Source: Chitinophagales bacterium
GTDB lineage: Bacteria > Bacteroidota > Bacteroidia > Chitinophagales > Saprospiraceae
Direction of reading: 5' to 3'
Length of the DNA: 64,000 bases
Assembly (NCBI GenBank): GCA_013298845.1
Contig: JAAFJN010000009.1
Span: 1-64,000, forward strand
Part shown: positions 49,719 to 59,158 of the stretch, piece by piece
Layout of the letters: the number at the start of each line of letters is the position of its first letter
Numbering within the stretch: the first letter of the stretch is position 1
Notes under the pieces: generated by a model
What the model was told of the DNA's origin: nothing
The model's database searches: none
Seen by the model: only the letters and a program-made list of their open reading frames with translations
Translations under genes and position numbers: made by a program

Positions 49719-51878
49719 TTATCGTATCATCATTTTCCGCGCAAAGGACTGGTTGTTGTAGTGCAGGGCATACCAGTATAGGCCGGGTAAAGATAATTCA
49801 TTTTTCTGAATCGTATAGGAATTATATCCTTCCGGCGAAATTTGATGGTGTTCGTGTACCAACTGACCGGTTGCGTTAAATACCCGCAGGGTGGTTGGGC
49901 CGGAATGTGGCAGATAAAACCCGATTTGGGTACTTTCGGTCCACGGATTGGGCGCGTTTTGAAACAAAAAAGCGGGTTGTTGTTCGTTGGCCAACATCCG
50001 CAACGCAAGGGGAGCGGGTGCGCCGTTGTGGTCGAAACCCAGGGCCGGAGTTCGGGCGGTATTTAACCCTAAAAATTCACTCGCGTATCCCGCCCGCGGT
50101 GCGCGCACCCGCAGGGAAAACGCCGCGTGGGGCAGTTCCGAAGCCACGGCCAATGTGTTTTCCGAGGCATCGCTGAAATGGGCAAAATGCGCGTCGGTGA
50201 GGCCATTTTCGGGGATAATTTCCAGGAGTTCCAACGCACCCAAATCCAGCGCCAATTGGCAGGCGGCCAGGTCATCGGGCGTTTGAAAATGTAACGTAAC
50301 CACTTCACCGACGGGTAAATATTGGTCTTTTACCGTCAAATAAACCGTTGGTTGTTGGCGCGATTCTATCGGCTCACTTGTGAAATCGGTGGTAGCCGTC
50401 AGGTCCACGTCGCCTACTTTAATGCCGATGAAATCGTGGTCGTATTTAAATACATGAGCGTATTCAACGATGATAGAATCCCGAATGGCTTCCGAAAAAG
50501 GGTTTTGTGGATTGGGAAACACCTGTTTTTTGTCCACAAAACGCCAACTGGTGTTGTTGGGTAATTTTTGGTAGGATCCCAGAATGAGTTTTCGCAATTC
50601 TACAATATCAAACGTCGTCACCGTTCCCGACCGGTTGGCATCGGCGGCGATGAGTTTGTACGGAGAGTTTAATGGTTCCAGCCCCAAAATATTGCGGCTG
50701 ATGAGTACCAAATCGTACGTATTTACGCCGTTGAGTGGGTCAATATCCAATTCTGGCTTGATTCCCCACGAACCTCCTGAAAATTGGGTCAACAAAAAAT
50801 AACCGGATTGAAGGGTGTACTTAATATCTAAATAACTATATGTGATATTTAAGGGACGAAAAATCACGGGTACTTCATTTAGGCCATTTCCTTCAATGCT
50901 GGTTACTTTTCCCCCTATTCTGGTTGTATTTCCATCACAATTGGTATTGGTTTGTACGAGCAGTTGGGTGGTGCATGAGGTCATATAACTACTGTCGCTG
51001 GCCCAAACCTCGACGGTGAATAAGCCAAGGTCACATTGAATATCATAACTGGTTTGGGAGTTACCGTTGTGATCTCTGGGCCACCCGGTTCCAAATCCGT
51101 AATTATCGTAGAATTCCAGTAACCGGATAGCGGTGGGCATTTGATTTAATGACAGGTAATTATCTTGTAATGCAGTGATAAAATCAATCGGATACAGCGT
51201 GTGGACCTGAGAAGCGTACAAGACATTAATCGTGGTATTGGGTACGCACACTAAAGTTGGCGAGGCACCATCTTTCACTTGCGCTTCCATCGTGCATTCC
51301 ACACTATTTCCACAAGTGTTGTACGCCAGCCATTGTACCCGGTGTTTTCCGTAAGGCAATTGAATGGGCATAAGGGTATCGCCCGAACGCCATTGAATGT
51401 GTAACTGGCGAACAACGGGCGACAAGGTATCAACCCCGATTTCAAATTGATATGCCTTCGAGGGCGGGACAAACCGAAAGTCAAAACTGCGGATTACCCC
51501 GCCGTTAATGGCCGAATTCAGGTTGTTGTAGTGGACTTTACCCGCCGCTGGCAACGAATCGCTGTCCACGCGGGTCTCGACGGTGCCATCGTTGTTCAGG
51601 TCTAAGTACAAAATAAACCGATAATGGGTCGGGCCGTTGGGGCAGTCGTCCGTGAGTTCTACCGCAAACGGAGCGGCTCCGTCGGCGAGGTTATTGGACA
51701 AAATCACCGGGTCCCCCCAATAAGCAGCGTTCCAAAGATGGGCATCGTTGTTAGTGGAGTCGTTGTAGGTAACTACCGAAGTGTTACAGTTAAATTGAAG
51801 GTTTTGAGCGCCCAACCGCAGGGTAAACAGGCCAATACAAACCATCAATAAGGCGAACTTTGTAGAAGTTTTTTTCAC
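49719..51878 (-). CDS. T9SS protein with dockerin-like domain, paralog 4 of 4 (first in operon)
   Basis: 719 aa. Signal peptide MKKTSTKFALLMVCIGLFTL (RLGAQ). Same domain order as the others, but the most divergent of the four: FILYLDLNNDGTVETRVDSDS in the N-terminal part; dockerin-like pair at about 385-450 (LDIDPLNGVNTYDLVLISRN; ADANRSGTVTTFDIVELRKL); and a sorting domain that resembles paralog 1 (PNPWTESTQIGFYLPHS). It is first in the transcription order and so would carry the promoter; 108 bp separate it from thiL upstream. Confidence 0.85.
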   Translation of the reverse strand: MKKTSTKFALLMVCIGLFTLRLGAQNLQFNCNTSVVTYNDSTNNDAHLWNAAYWGDPVILSNNLADGAAPFAVELTDDCPNGPTHYRFILYLDLNNDGTVETRVDSDSLPAAGKVHYNNLNSAINGGVIRSFDFRFVPPSKAYQFEIGVDTLSPVVRQLHIQWRSGDTLMPIQLPYGKHRVQWLAYNTCGNSVECTMEAQVKDGASPTLVCVPNTTINVLYASQVHTLYPIDFITALQDNYLSLNQMPTAIRLLEFYDNYGFGTGWPRDHNGNSQTSYDIQCDLGLFTVEVWASDSSYMTSCTTQLLVQTNTNCDGNTTRIGGKVTSIEGNGLNEVPVIFRPLNITYSYLDIKYTLQSGYFLLTQFSGGSWGIKPELDIDPLNGVNTYDLVLISRNILGLEPLNSPYKLIAADANRSGTVTTFDIVELRKLILGSYQKLPNNTSWRFVDKKQVFPNPQNPFSEAIRDSIIVEYAHVFKYDHDFIGIKVGDVDLTATTDFTSEPIESRQQPTVYLTVKDQYLPVGEVVTLHFQTPDDLAACQLALDLGALELLEIIPENGLTDAHFAHFSDASENTLAVASELPHAAFSLRVRAPRAGYASEFLGLNTARTPALGFDHNGAPAPLALRMLANEQQPAFLFQNAPNPWTESTQIGFYLPHSGPTTLRVFNATGQLVHEHHQISPEGYNSYTIQKNELSLPGLYWYALHYNNQSFARKMMIR

Positions 51879-51986
51879 GCTTTTGATTGTTTTTTTGTCT
51901 AAAATTCTAATACGTCAAAAAGCGGGCCGGAGTTGGTTTTAATTGAAAAAAATACCCTATTGATGGGATGGAATAATGTTGGCGAT

Positions 51987-53021
51987 CTAAAAATGCTGCC
52001 AGCCCTGGGCTTTCAGTTCGTGGATATTACCGCCTTTGGTTTGGAGTTTGACGCCGTGTTCCGGTTCCAAAATTTCCCCGGCAATGTAGATTTCGGGCAA
52101 ATACTTGAGTTTTTCGGCGTCGGAAGGGGCAATGGTGAACAAAAGTTCATAATCTTCGCCGCCGCTCAAAGCGCAGGTAATGGGATCGAGTTTGAATTGT
52201 AAAGCCATCAATTGGGCTTCGGGATGGATTGGAACGCCGTCTTCTTCGAGGAGTGCGCCCGTGTTGCTTTGTCGGCAAATATGAAATAATTCGGAGGCCA
52301 GTCCATCGGAGATATCAATCATACTCGTGGGTTTTACACCCACCCGGCGCAGTGCTTCGATCACGTCTTTGCGGGCTTCGGGTTTAAGTTGGCGACCGAT
52401 GATGTATTTCTGTTCCTGCAAATCCGGTTGTACCCCCGGATGCTCGGCCCAAATGCGTTTTTCGCGTTCGAGGATCTGTAACCCAAGGTAAGCAGCGCCC
52501 AAATCACCGGTGATACAAATCAAATCGCCGGGTTTGGCTCCGTTGCGATAGACCAATTGGCTTTTTTCCGCCTGACCAATGGCCGTTACACTAATCGTCA
52601 TGCCCTTGGGCGACGAGGTGGTATCGCCTCCAATCAGGTCCACCTGGTATTCGGCGCAGGCCGCGTGAATCCCGGCGTATAACTCCTCCAACGCCTCCAC
52701 TGAGTACCGGTTGGAAATGGCGATGGACACCGTGATATGTTTGGGCGTAGCGTTCATGGCGTAAATATCCGATACGTTGACCACCACCGATTTGTAGCCC
52801 AAATGCTTCAGCGGGGTGTACGCCAAATCGAAGTGAATACCTTCCACCAGCAAATCGGTGCTGACAACGGTGCACAATGGCGCATAATCCAGCACGGCCG
52901 CATCGTCCCCGATGCCTTTAATGGTAGAGGGATGAATATTGTCGAAAGCGTGGGTTAAGTGATCAATCAGCGCAAATTCACCCAATGAATTAACGTCCGT
53001 GCGTTTATTTGTCGAATCCAT
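51987..53021 (-). CDS. thiL: thiamine-monophosphate kinase
   Basis: 344 aa, cytoplasmic. It phosphorylates thiamine monophosphate to the active diphosphate with ATP. The PurM/AIRS-like fold motifs are seen: IGDDAAVLDY (about 37-46), STDLLVEGIHFD (54-65), GYKSVVVNVSDIYAMNATP (75-93) and LIGGDTTSSPKGMTISVTAIG (128-148), with SDGLASELFHI later. Length is normal. It is divergent from lptB with facing promoters in 60 bp. Confidence 0.94.
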   Translation of the reverse strand: MDSTNKRTDVNSLGEFALIDHLTHAFDNIHPSTIKGIGDDAAVLDYAPLCTVVSTDLLVEGIHFDLAYTPLKHLGYKSVVVNVSDIYAMNATPKHITVSIAISNRYSVEALEELYAGIHAACAEYQVDLIGGDTTSSPKGMTISVTAIGQAEKSQLVYRNGAKPGDLICITGDLGAAYLGLQILEREKRIWAEHPGVQPDLQEQKYIIGRQLKPEARKDVIEALRRVGVKPTSMIDISDGLASELFHICRQSNTGALLEEDGVPIHPEAQLMALQFKLDPITCALSGGEDYELLFTIAPSDAEKLKYLPEIYIAGEILEPEHGVKLQTKGGNIHELKAQGWQHF

Positions 53022-53048
53022 AAATGTCTAATCAAAAAAATGAACCGC

Positions 53049-53073
53049 AAAGGTACTAAAATTGCTACCTTTG
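53049..53073. promoter_or_regulatory. facing promoters of thiL and lptB
   Basis: Two -7 boxes face away from each other: minus-strand TACCTTTGC (complement at 53048-53056) for thiL and plus-strand TACCTTTG at 53066-53073 for lptB, forming an inverted repeat with a 9-bp gap. Clear -33 TTG boxes are lacking. The two genes probably compete for polymerase. Confidence 0.55.
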
Positions 53074-53080
53074 TGCCTCT

Positions 53081-53827
53081 ATGACGATGAAACTACGCGC
53101 AGAAAATATTCTTAAAATATACGGCAAACGCACCGTTGTACAGGGCGTTTCCTTTGATGTTAGTCAGGGCGAAATTGTGGGGCTACTCGGTCCCAACGGC
53201 GCCGGGAAAACGACGTCTTTTTACATGACCGTGGGCTTTATCAAACCCACCGAGGGCAATGTTTACCTCGATGATGAGGATATTACCAACCTACCCATGT
53301 ACAAACGCGCCCAAAAAGGCATTGGTTATTTGCCCCAGGAGGCATCGGTATTTCGCAAATTATCCGTCGAAGACAATATCAAGGCGGTGTTGGAAATGAC
53401 CCATTTGTCCAAAGCCGAACAAGCCGATAAACTCGAAAACCTCATCAACGAGTTTAATTTGCACAAAGTCCGCAAAAGCAACGGCGATACGCTTTCCGGG
53501 GGGGAACGCCGCCGCACCGAGATCGCCCGCGCCCTCGCCACCGACCCCAAATTTATCCTGCTCGATGAACCATTCGCCGGAATTGACCCCATCGCCGTGG
53601 AAGATATTCAGTACATCGTTGCCAAATTAAAAGTAAAAAACATCGGGATTCTCATCACCGATCACAACGTACAGGAAACCCTCAGTATCACCGACCGCGC
53701 TTACCTCATGTTCGAGGGCCGCATCCTCAAAGCCGGTACCGCCGAAGAACTCGCCGCCGATGAAATGGTCCGCAAAGTGTACCTCGGCAAAAACTTTGAA
53801 CTCAAAAGAAAAATTATTGAAATATGA
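53081..53827 (+). CDS. lptB: LPS export ABC transporter ATP-binding protein
   Basis: 248 aa, cytoplasmic ATPase of the Lpt machine that extracts LPS from the inner membrane, with LptF/G. Walker [10 protein letters not shown] (37-45), LptB-type Q-loop [15 protein letters not shown], signature [15 protein letters not shown] and Walker [13 protein letters not shown] are all present. The ATG at 53081 is used; the next ATG two codons on would also fit. It is preceded by the TACCTTTG promoter box, 7 bp upstream, so the leader is very short. The stop is followed by a GTGAAAAGTGAATAG tract. Confidence 0.93.
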   Translation: MTMKLRAENILKIYGKRTVVQGVSFDVSQGEIVGLLGPNGAGKTTSFYMTVGFIKPTEGNVYLDDEDITNLPMYKRAQKGIGYLPQEASVFRKLSVEDNIKAVLEMTHLSKAEQADKLENLINEFNLHKVRKSNGDTLSGGERRRTEIARALATDPKFILLDEPFAGIDPIAVEDIQYIVAKLKVKNIGILITDHNVQETLSITDRAYLMFEGRILKAGTAEELAADEMVRKVYLGKNFELKRKIIEI

Positions 53828-53830
53828 TTT

Positions 53831-54273
53831 TAGTGAAAAGTGAATAGAGAAAAGTAAAAAGTTTTTTATTTTATAAGAGCATAAAAAACAAATTTTAAAA
53901 AAAATATTGTAATTTCGTTGGCTTTGTTGACTAAAAGACACCGACTATCCCGACCTGAAACTTTTTAACAGATTTCATCAAGATTGCGGTAAACTAATTG
54001 TCATGCTGGTCTCCTCCATTAAAACTACCCCAAAAGGAATTACCAAGTAGAACATCATTTTACACATCGCTGCACTCTAAATCATCCAACCACCATTAAC
54101 TCAACTTTTCACTCTTCACTCTTCATTTATCACTCTACACTTTTCACTCTTCACTCTTCATTTATCACTCTACACTTTTCACTCTTCACTCTCCATTTAT
54201 CACTCTACACTTTTCACTCTTCACTCTTCATTTATCACTCTTCACTTTTCACTCTTCACTTTTCACTATTATC
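53831..54273. repeat. low-complexity inverted element with 35-bp tandem repeat
   Basis: Left arm 53831-53863 reads AGTGAAAAGTGAATAGAG. Right arm 54109-54273 reads TCACTCTTCAC-type repeats; inside it a 35-bp unit starting CTTCATTTATCACTC repeats at 54121, 54156, 54191 and 54226. The 245 bp between the arms are AT-rich with no gene. The right arm lies just before the next promoter. Confidence 0.75.
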
Positions 54274-54285
54274 TGCCAAAATGCC

Positions 54286-54293
54286 TATCTTTG
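54286..54293 (+). promoter_or_regulatory. -7 box of the lipoprotein/sigma-54 regulator operon
   Basis: TATCTTTG, followed by CGAC, is a match to the Bacteroidota TAnnTTTG box. It lies 63 bp before the start codon, and no good TTG -33 box is seen in the repeat tract upstream. Confidence 0.5.
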
Positions 54294-54356
54294 CGACAAA
54301 TTGTCAGCCTGACAATTGTTTTTCTTTTCTATTTGCTTCAAAATCAATTATTTAAG

Positions 54357-54725
54357 ATGAGGTATAGCGCATTTTTAAGTTTATTCGTATGTTTTTTGAT
54401 GGTGGGTTGCAAACAAGAGCCACCCATTGACCCAACGTTGTTACATGGCCAATGGCGTGGTGTAGATTGGTTGGTGAAAGGCCAGCCATCGGGCCGCGAC
54501 GCCAAGGCCGTTCGGTTTGCTTTTGAACCCAATATGGCCTACGTCGCCGAATTTAACGAACAAAAAGAAACGGGCACCTATCGCCTTGATGGTCGTAAAC
54601 TGTACACCACCGGTGAAAATAAAATCGAAAAAGTAGTGAAAATTACCCGTATTTCACCCGATTCCCTCTTTTTGGACATGAACCGCGTCGGAACCGAAGA
54701 ACAATTAATCCTCGTTAAAGAATAA
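54357..54725 (+). CDS. lipocalin-like lipoprotein
   Basis: 122 aa from the ATG at 54357, which yields a lipoprotein signal MRYSAFLSLFVCFLMVGCKQ (Cys18); the 22 codons upstream are not used. The mature part, LLHGQWRGVDWLVKGQPS, AKAVRFAFEPNMAYVAEF and GTYRLDGRKLYTT, matches small lipocalin-like beta-barrel proteins of Bacteroidota. Ligand unknown. The sigma-54 regulator starts 3 bp after its stop, so the two are probably translated together. Confidence 0.7.
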   Translation: MRYSAFLSLFVCFLMVGCKQEPPIDPTLLHGQWRGVDWLVKGQPSGRDAKAVRFAFEPNMAYVAEFNEQKETGTYRLDGRKLYTTGENKIEKVVKITRISPDSLFLDMNRVGTEEQLILVKE

Positions 54726-54728
54726 ACA

Positions 54729-56039
54729 TTGGCTGCACAACCACTACAATCCATAAAAGCCCGATTTGGTATCATCGGGACTTCAACGCTACTGGATAAC
54801 GCGCTGGAAACGGCCATCCGGGTAGCACCTACCGACCTGACCGTCCTCATTACGGGCGAAAGTGGGGTGGGTAAAGAAGCCTTTTCTAAGGTGATACACG
54901 CCTTGTCGGTGCGCAAACACAACGATTTCATCGCGGTCAACTGCGGGGCCATCCCCGAAGGTACCATCAATTCGGAGTTGTTTGGGCACGAAAAAGGGGC
55001 TTTTACCGGGGCTATCGGGGAGCGCAAGGGTTATTTTGAAACCGTAAGTGGCGGCACCATTTTCCTCGATGAAATTGGCGAAATGCCCATGGATACCCAG
55101 GCGTTTTTGTTGCGTTTGCTCGAAAACGGCGAGTTTATCCGCGTTGGTTCATCTAAAGTGGAAAAAACCGACGTGCGCGTCATTGCCGCCACCAACGTCA
55201 ACCTCGAAGAACGGGTGCGCAACGGTAAATTCCGCGAAGACCTCTATTACCGCCTCAATACCGTACCCATCCGGGTGCCGGCCCTTCACCAGCGCCGCGA
55301 AGATATTCCGTTGTTGTTTCGCAAATTCGCCTATGATTTTTCGGAAAAATACCGCATTCAGGCCGTTCGGCTCGATCGCCAGGCCGAAGGTGTACTCGAA
55401 AGTTACCGCTGGCCGGGCAATATCCGCGAATTAAAAAACGTGGCGGAACAATTGTCGGTCCTCTCCGAAGAACGGGATATTAACGCCGATACCCTGATCC
55501 GACTCATGCCACAACTGATGGAACGCAATTTGCCCGTACCCGCCAACAAAAACGGCGGCGGCGGCGGGGAGTTCCAAGAGCGTGAACTGCTGTACAAGGT
55601 CTTATTTGACATGAAAAGCGACCTCAACGACCTCAAATCGCTGATTTATGAGTTGGTCAGCAGCAATAACCTCCGGATGCCCGATTTGTCGCGCTTGCGT
55701 TCCCTGCCCGCCAGCGTGGATTTTAAGGAGCAAACCTCCACCGGGTATTCGATGCCGCCCAACCAGGATATTCCTTCGTATTATGGTGCCAGCGATAACC
55801 GCGTCACGCCGATTGTGATTGATAACAACCGCCCGCCCACGGGTGAAACCACCTACCACATCAGAGATACGGATATTGTGGATACGCCCATTACCCTCGA
55901 AGATATTGAAAAAGAGGCGATTAAAAAGGCTTTGAAAAAATACAAGGGCAAACGAAAGGAAGTAGCCGAAGAATTGCAGATTTCCGAACGAACGCTTTAC
56001 CGTAAAATTAATGAGTACAACTTGTCCTCCATTAGTTAA
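54729..56039 (+). CDS. sigma-54-dependent transcriptional activator (no sensor domain)
   Basis: 436 aa, TTG start. AAA+ domain at about 12-245 with Walker A GESGVGKE (43-50), the sigma-54 contact GAFTGA (90-95), Walker B GGTIFLDEIGEM and the R-finger region. A Gly-rich break (about 275-282) and a variable linker precede a Fis-type helix-turn-helix at about 395-432 (ALKKYKGKRKEVAEELQISERTLYRKINEY). There is no receiver or GAF domain, so activity is probably set by a partner protein or by level. In Bacteroidota such proteins often act with sigma-54 on envelope genes. The coupled lipoprotein gene may be its signal link. Confidence 0.88.
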   Translation: MAAQPLQSIKARFGIIGTSTLLDNALETAIRVAPTDLTVLITGESGVGKEAFSKVIHALSVRKHNDFIAVNCGAIPEGTINSELFGHEKGAFTGAIGERKGYFETVSGGTIFLDEIGEMPMDTQAFLLRLLENGEFIRVGSSKVEKTDVRVIAATNVNLEERVRNGKFREDLYYRLNTVPIRVPALHQRREDIPLLFRKFAYDFSEKYRIQAVRLDRQAEGVLESYRWPGNIRELKNVAEQLSVLSEERDINADTLIRLMPQLMERNLPVPANKNGGGGGEFQERELLYKVLFDMKSDLNDLKSLIYELVSSNNLRMPDLSRLRSLPASVDFKEQTSTGYSMPPNQDIPSYYGASDNRVTPIVIDNNRPPTGETTYHIRDTDIVDTPITLEDIEKEAIKKALKKYKGKRKEVAEELQISERTLYRKINEYNLSSIS

Positions 56040-56129
56040 CGTTTTGAAAAACCTACCCGCATTCGGGCAACAAATTTCACTTTTGCAGTCTCTTTTGAAG
56101 GGTTTTCAACAAAAAATTAAACAATAAAA

Positions 56130-57560
56130 ATGAACCGCATTATTCTACTTGCACTGAGTTTATGCTTATCCGCCGGCGTTTTTGCCCAAAAAGGTTATAA
56201 TATCCGGGTAAAATTAGATAATTACCCCGAAAAAGACCTGATTTTGGGTTTCCATTACGGCGAAAAACAGTACGTAAAAGATACCGTCCAGGCCGATAAA
56301 GACGGCTTTTTTGTGTTCAAGGCCGATACCATGTTTCCTCCCGGAGTTTATTTGTTGGTGTTGTTGCCCGACAAACGTCCGGTAGAAGTGATGCTGAACA
56401 AAGAAGATCAGGACTTTACGCTCATGACCGACGCTAAAGAACCGGTGAGTAAAATGAAGGTAAAAGACTCCGACGACAATGAACTGTTTTACAAATATTT
56501 GCAGTTTATCGGTGGTCTCCGGCCCGAAGCCGATACCCTTCGCGCCCAAATGAGCCGCGCCAAAACCAAAAAAGATTCGGCGGCCATTACCGATAAATTA
56601 ACCAAAATGGACGAGCGGGTGAAAAAATACCAGCAAGACTATATTACCCAATACCCCAACCTCACCGGTGCCAAAATTGTAAAAGCGTCCATTGAGCCGG
56701 AAATTCCCGAATTTACCGGTACCGACGACAAAGACAAACAACGCAAACGGTACTATTACTACCGCAGCCATTTTTTCGATAACGTGAACCTGGCCGATCC
56801 GGTTTTTCTCCGCAGCCCCTTGTTACACACCAAATTGGATAATTTTATCGCCAAAGTGGCCCCCCAACACCCCGATTCGATCAATGTCATTATTGATGAC
56901 TTGTTCAAAAAAATGGAGGGTAGCCCCGAAACGCGCCGCTATTATATCAGTCATTTTCTCAATTATTTCGCCAAAATGCAATTGGTGGGCTTCGATGCCT
57001 GTTACGTGCACATTGGCAAAAATTACTTCTGCACGGCAACCTGGCCCGCCAAAGAAGACCTCGAAAAAATTTGTGATAACGTGCGCCGTTTGGAGCCAAT
57101 TTTGATTGGAAAAATCGCGCCGAATATCGTGGTGAAAGACCGCAACAATCAATCCCACGCGCTCTACGACGTAGATGCTGATTACACTGTATTGTTCTTT
57201 TGGGCACCCGATTGCGGACATTGCAAAAAAGCCGCGCCGCACCTCGTGGAATTTGCCAAAAAATGGAAAGATCGCGGCGTGAAAATCTTTAACGTGTGCA
57301 CCGCCGTAACCGATAAAGGCCCTGATTGCTGGAAAGGTGTGGAAGAAAAAGGATTCGACGATGGTCTTTTTATGAACATGTACGACCCATATATTCAAAG
57401 CCGTTACAAAACTTTGTACGACGTGCAAACCACGCCGCAAATTTTTATCCTCGACCGCAAACACGAAATTCTGATGAAACGAATTGGGGCCGAACAATTG
57501 GATAAAACGATGGAATCGCTCATCGAAATTATGAAAGAAAGAAAAAAACAGGGAAAGTAA
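56130..57560 (+). CDS. TlpA/AhpC-like thioredoxin-fold protein with DUF4369/5106-type N-terminus
   Basis: 476 aa, exported. Signal peptide at 1-19 (GVFAQ). N-terminal beta domain (about 20-115) of DUF4369 type, a helical middle, and a C-terminal thioredoxin fold from about 325 with redox motif WAPDCGHCKKAAPHL (CxxC with CGHC, like protein disulfide isomerases) and cis-Pro in VQTTPQIFILDR. It probably reduces or isomerises disulfides in the periplasm. An intrinsic terminator-like hairpin follows at 57596. Confidence 0.88.
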   Translation: MNRIILLALSLCLSAGVFAQKGYNIRVKLDNYPEKDLILGFHYGEKQYVKDTVQADKDGFFVFKADTMFPPGVYLLVLLPDKRPVEVMLNKEDQDFTLMTDAKEPVSKMKVKDSDDNELFYKYLQFIGGLRPEADTLRAQMSRAKTKKDSAAITDKLTKMDERVKKYQQDYITQYPNLTGAKIVKASIEPEIPEFTGTDDKDKQRKRYYYYRSHFFDNVNLADPVFLRSPLLHTKLDNFIAKVAPQHPDSINVIIDDLFKKMEGSPETRRYYISHFLNYFAKMQLVGFDACYVHIGKNYFCTATWPAKEDLEKICDNVRRLEPILIGKIAPNIVVKDRNNQSHALYDVDADYTVLFFWAPDCGHCKKAAPHLVEFAKKWKDRGVKIFNVCTAVTDKGPDCWKGVEEKGFDDGLFMNMYDPYIQSRYKTLYDVQTTPQIFILDRKHEILMKRIGAEQLDKTMESLIEIMKERKKQGK

Positions 57561-57595
57561 AATGCATTTGCCCGTTTGTCGGCGTGCGTTTAAGT

Positions 57596-57637
57596 AACAA
57601 ACCCGGTTTCGCTGTTAACAGTGGAGCCGGGTTTGTT
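57596..57637 (+). terminator. intrinsic terminator-like hairpin after the TlpA-like gene
   Basis: A perfect 11-bp stem, AACAAACCCGG at 57596-57606 and its complement at 57627-57637, with a 20-nt loop that holds a CTGTTAACAG palindrome, followed by GTTATT. It lies 36 bp after the stop. Confidence 0.6.
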
Positions 57638-57709
57638 GTTATTGGTTTGAATTTTCCATTGGCTTTATCGGCTTTTTTCATTTCTTTGCATTTAAATCAT
57701 TCAAACGGT

Positions 57710-59158
57710 ATGCGCATTTTATTCACTCTACTTGCAACGATGCTGGTTTCGGCGTCGGTTTTTTCGCAAAATTTCATTTCGGCCACTTACAAAGGGGCCA
57801 AAACCAAAGCCCAACTCAACGCTCAGTTTGGCTTGCCCATTTTCCAGTACGACGTTAAATATTATAAAGTAACGTACACCTCTAACGACGCAGCGGGGGC
57901 ACTGGATACCTTATCGGGACTGGTCGTAGTACCCACCGACCTCACCAAAATGTATCCATTACTGGTGTATCAGCACGGGACTTCCGACTGTAAAACCTGC
58001 GTTCCTTCGCGGTACGGCAGCCCCGGTGGTGGCGAAGGCGATGTAGGAACAGTGTTTGCCGGTATGGGCTACATTACCCTCATGCCCGATTACGTGGGTA
58101 TGGGCGACGGACGTGGTTTTCACCCGTACGTGCACGCCGCGACCGAGGCTTCGGCGGCGGTGGATATGGTGCGCAGTGCCAGCGGATTTATCCAGCAAAC
58201 GGCCAATGTCCCCCAAAAAAGCAGCCAAATATTTATCACCGGTTATTCGCAGGGCGGACACGCGGCAATGGCTTTGCACCGCGAAATGGAACTTAATCTG
58301 GCCAGTGAATTCACGGTCACTGCCGCCGCGCACTTGTCGGGGCCGTACAGTATTTCGGGCGTGATGCGCGATCTTATTCTCAGCGAAGAGGTGTATTATT
58401 ACCCGGCCTACATTCCAAATACTTCGTTGTCGTACCAAACCATGTACGATAACCTGTACGACGATCTCACGGATATTTTTAAACCGGCTTACGCGGGTTT
58501 TATCGAGCAGTTTTACAACGGCACCATCACGCTCGGTACCCTGAACCAAAATTTGATTCAGACGCTCACTGCTCAAACCGGTTCTTCGGTAGCCCGCCGG
58601 ATGTTGCAGGATAGCATTGTGGAGGCCATAACCAATAATCCGTTGCACCCCATTAATTTGGCGCTGAAAGACAACGATGTGTACGATTGGGCACCCGTTA
58701 CCCCAACGCGCATTTTTTACTGCATGGGCGACGATCAGGTGCCTTTTGAGAACAGCGTGTTAGCCCGCGACACCATGATCGCCAACGGTGCCGCTGATCT
58801 CGCCGCCACCGACGTTAATTCCACCGCCGACCAAGGTGGTTGTGTGTCCCCGGCTATTATTCAAACCATTGGGTTTTTCGCAGGCAAACAAGTAGTTTCG
58901 CCCGTTTCTGGTACCAACGAGGCATTCGGCGACGTGCAAATAACATTAGCGCCCAATCCCGCCTCCGAAACGTTAACCGTAGCCAATATTCCCAACGGTG
59001 CCACGGTAGAAATGATGGATGTAAACGGCAAAAACGTGTTCCGCCAACTCAACGTTTCCGGCGGCACCCTGGACATCAACGTCGGCAATATGCTGCCAGG
59101 CGTGTATTGGGTGCAGGTCGGCAGCGGCAAAGGCCGTTTGGTGCTGATTCAGCGTTAG
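57710..59158 (+). CDS. T9SS-secreted alpha/beta hydrolase (lipase/esterase-like)
   Basis: 482 aa from the ATG at 57710, which opens a signal peptide MRILFTLLATMLVSASVFSQ. Residues 40-385 form an alpha/beta hydrolase fold: VYQHGTSD (oxyanion region), the elbow GYSQGG with Ser180, an Asp in FYCMGDDQVPFENSV, and a His not clearly placed. It resembles secreted lipases and cutinase-like enzymes. The last 75 residues (LAPNPASETL, NMLPGVYWVQV) are a type IX sorting domain. The 42 codons upstream lie in the terminator region and are not used. Confidence 0.85.
   Translation: MRILFTLLATMLVSASVFSQNFISATYKGAKTKAQLNAQFGLPIFQYDVKYYKVTYTSNDAAGALDTLSGLVVVPTDLTKMYPLLVYQHGTSDCKTCVPSRYGSPGGGEGDVGTVFAGMGYITLMPDYVGMGDGRGFHPYVHAATEASAAVDMVRSASGFIQQTANVPQKSSQIFITGYSQGGHAAMALHREMELNLASEFTVTAAAHLSGPYSISGVMRDLILSEEVYYYPAYIPNTSLSYQTMYDNLYDDLTDIFKPAYAGFIEQFYNGTITLGTLNQNLIQTLTAQTGSSVARRMLQDSIVEAITNNPLHPINLALKDNDVYDWAPVTPTRIFYCMGDDQVPFENSVLARDTMIANGAADLAATDVNSTADQGGCVSPAIIQTIGFFAGKQVVSPVSGTNEAFGDVQITLAPNPASETLTVANIPNGATVEMMDVNGKNVFRQLNVSGGTLDINVGNMLPGVYWVQVGSGKGRLVLIQR

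Noticed and set aside
43039-51878. Cellulosome scaffold locus
   Set aside because: Dockerin-like loops are present, but no glycosidases with dockerins or true cohesins are nearby; T9SS surface proteins often carry such loops.
54121-54260. CRISPR array
   Set aside because: The 35-bp units contain only the low-complexity TTCACT motif and no distinct spacers.
57584-57709. Longer N-terminus for the T9SS hydrolase
   Set aside because: This part overlaps the upstream terminator hairpin and would bury the signal peptide; the ATG at 57710 fits better.
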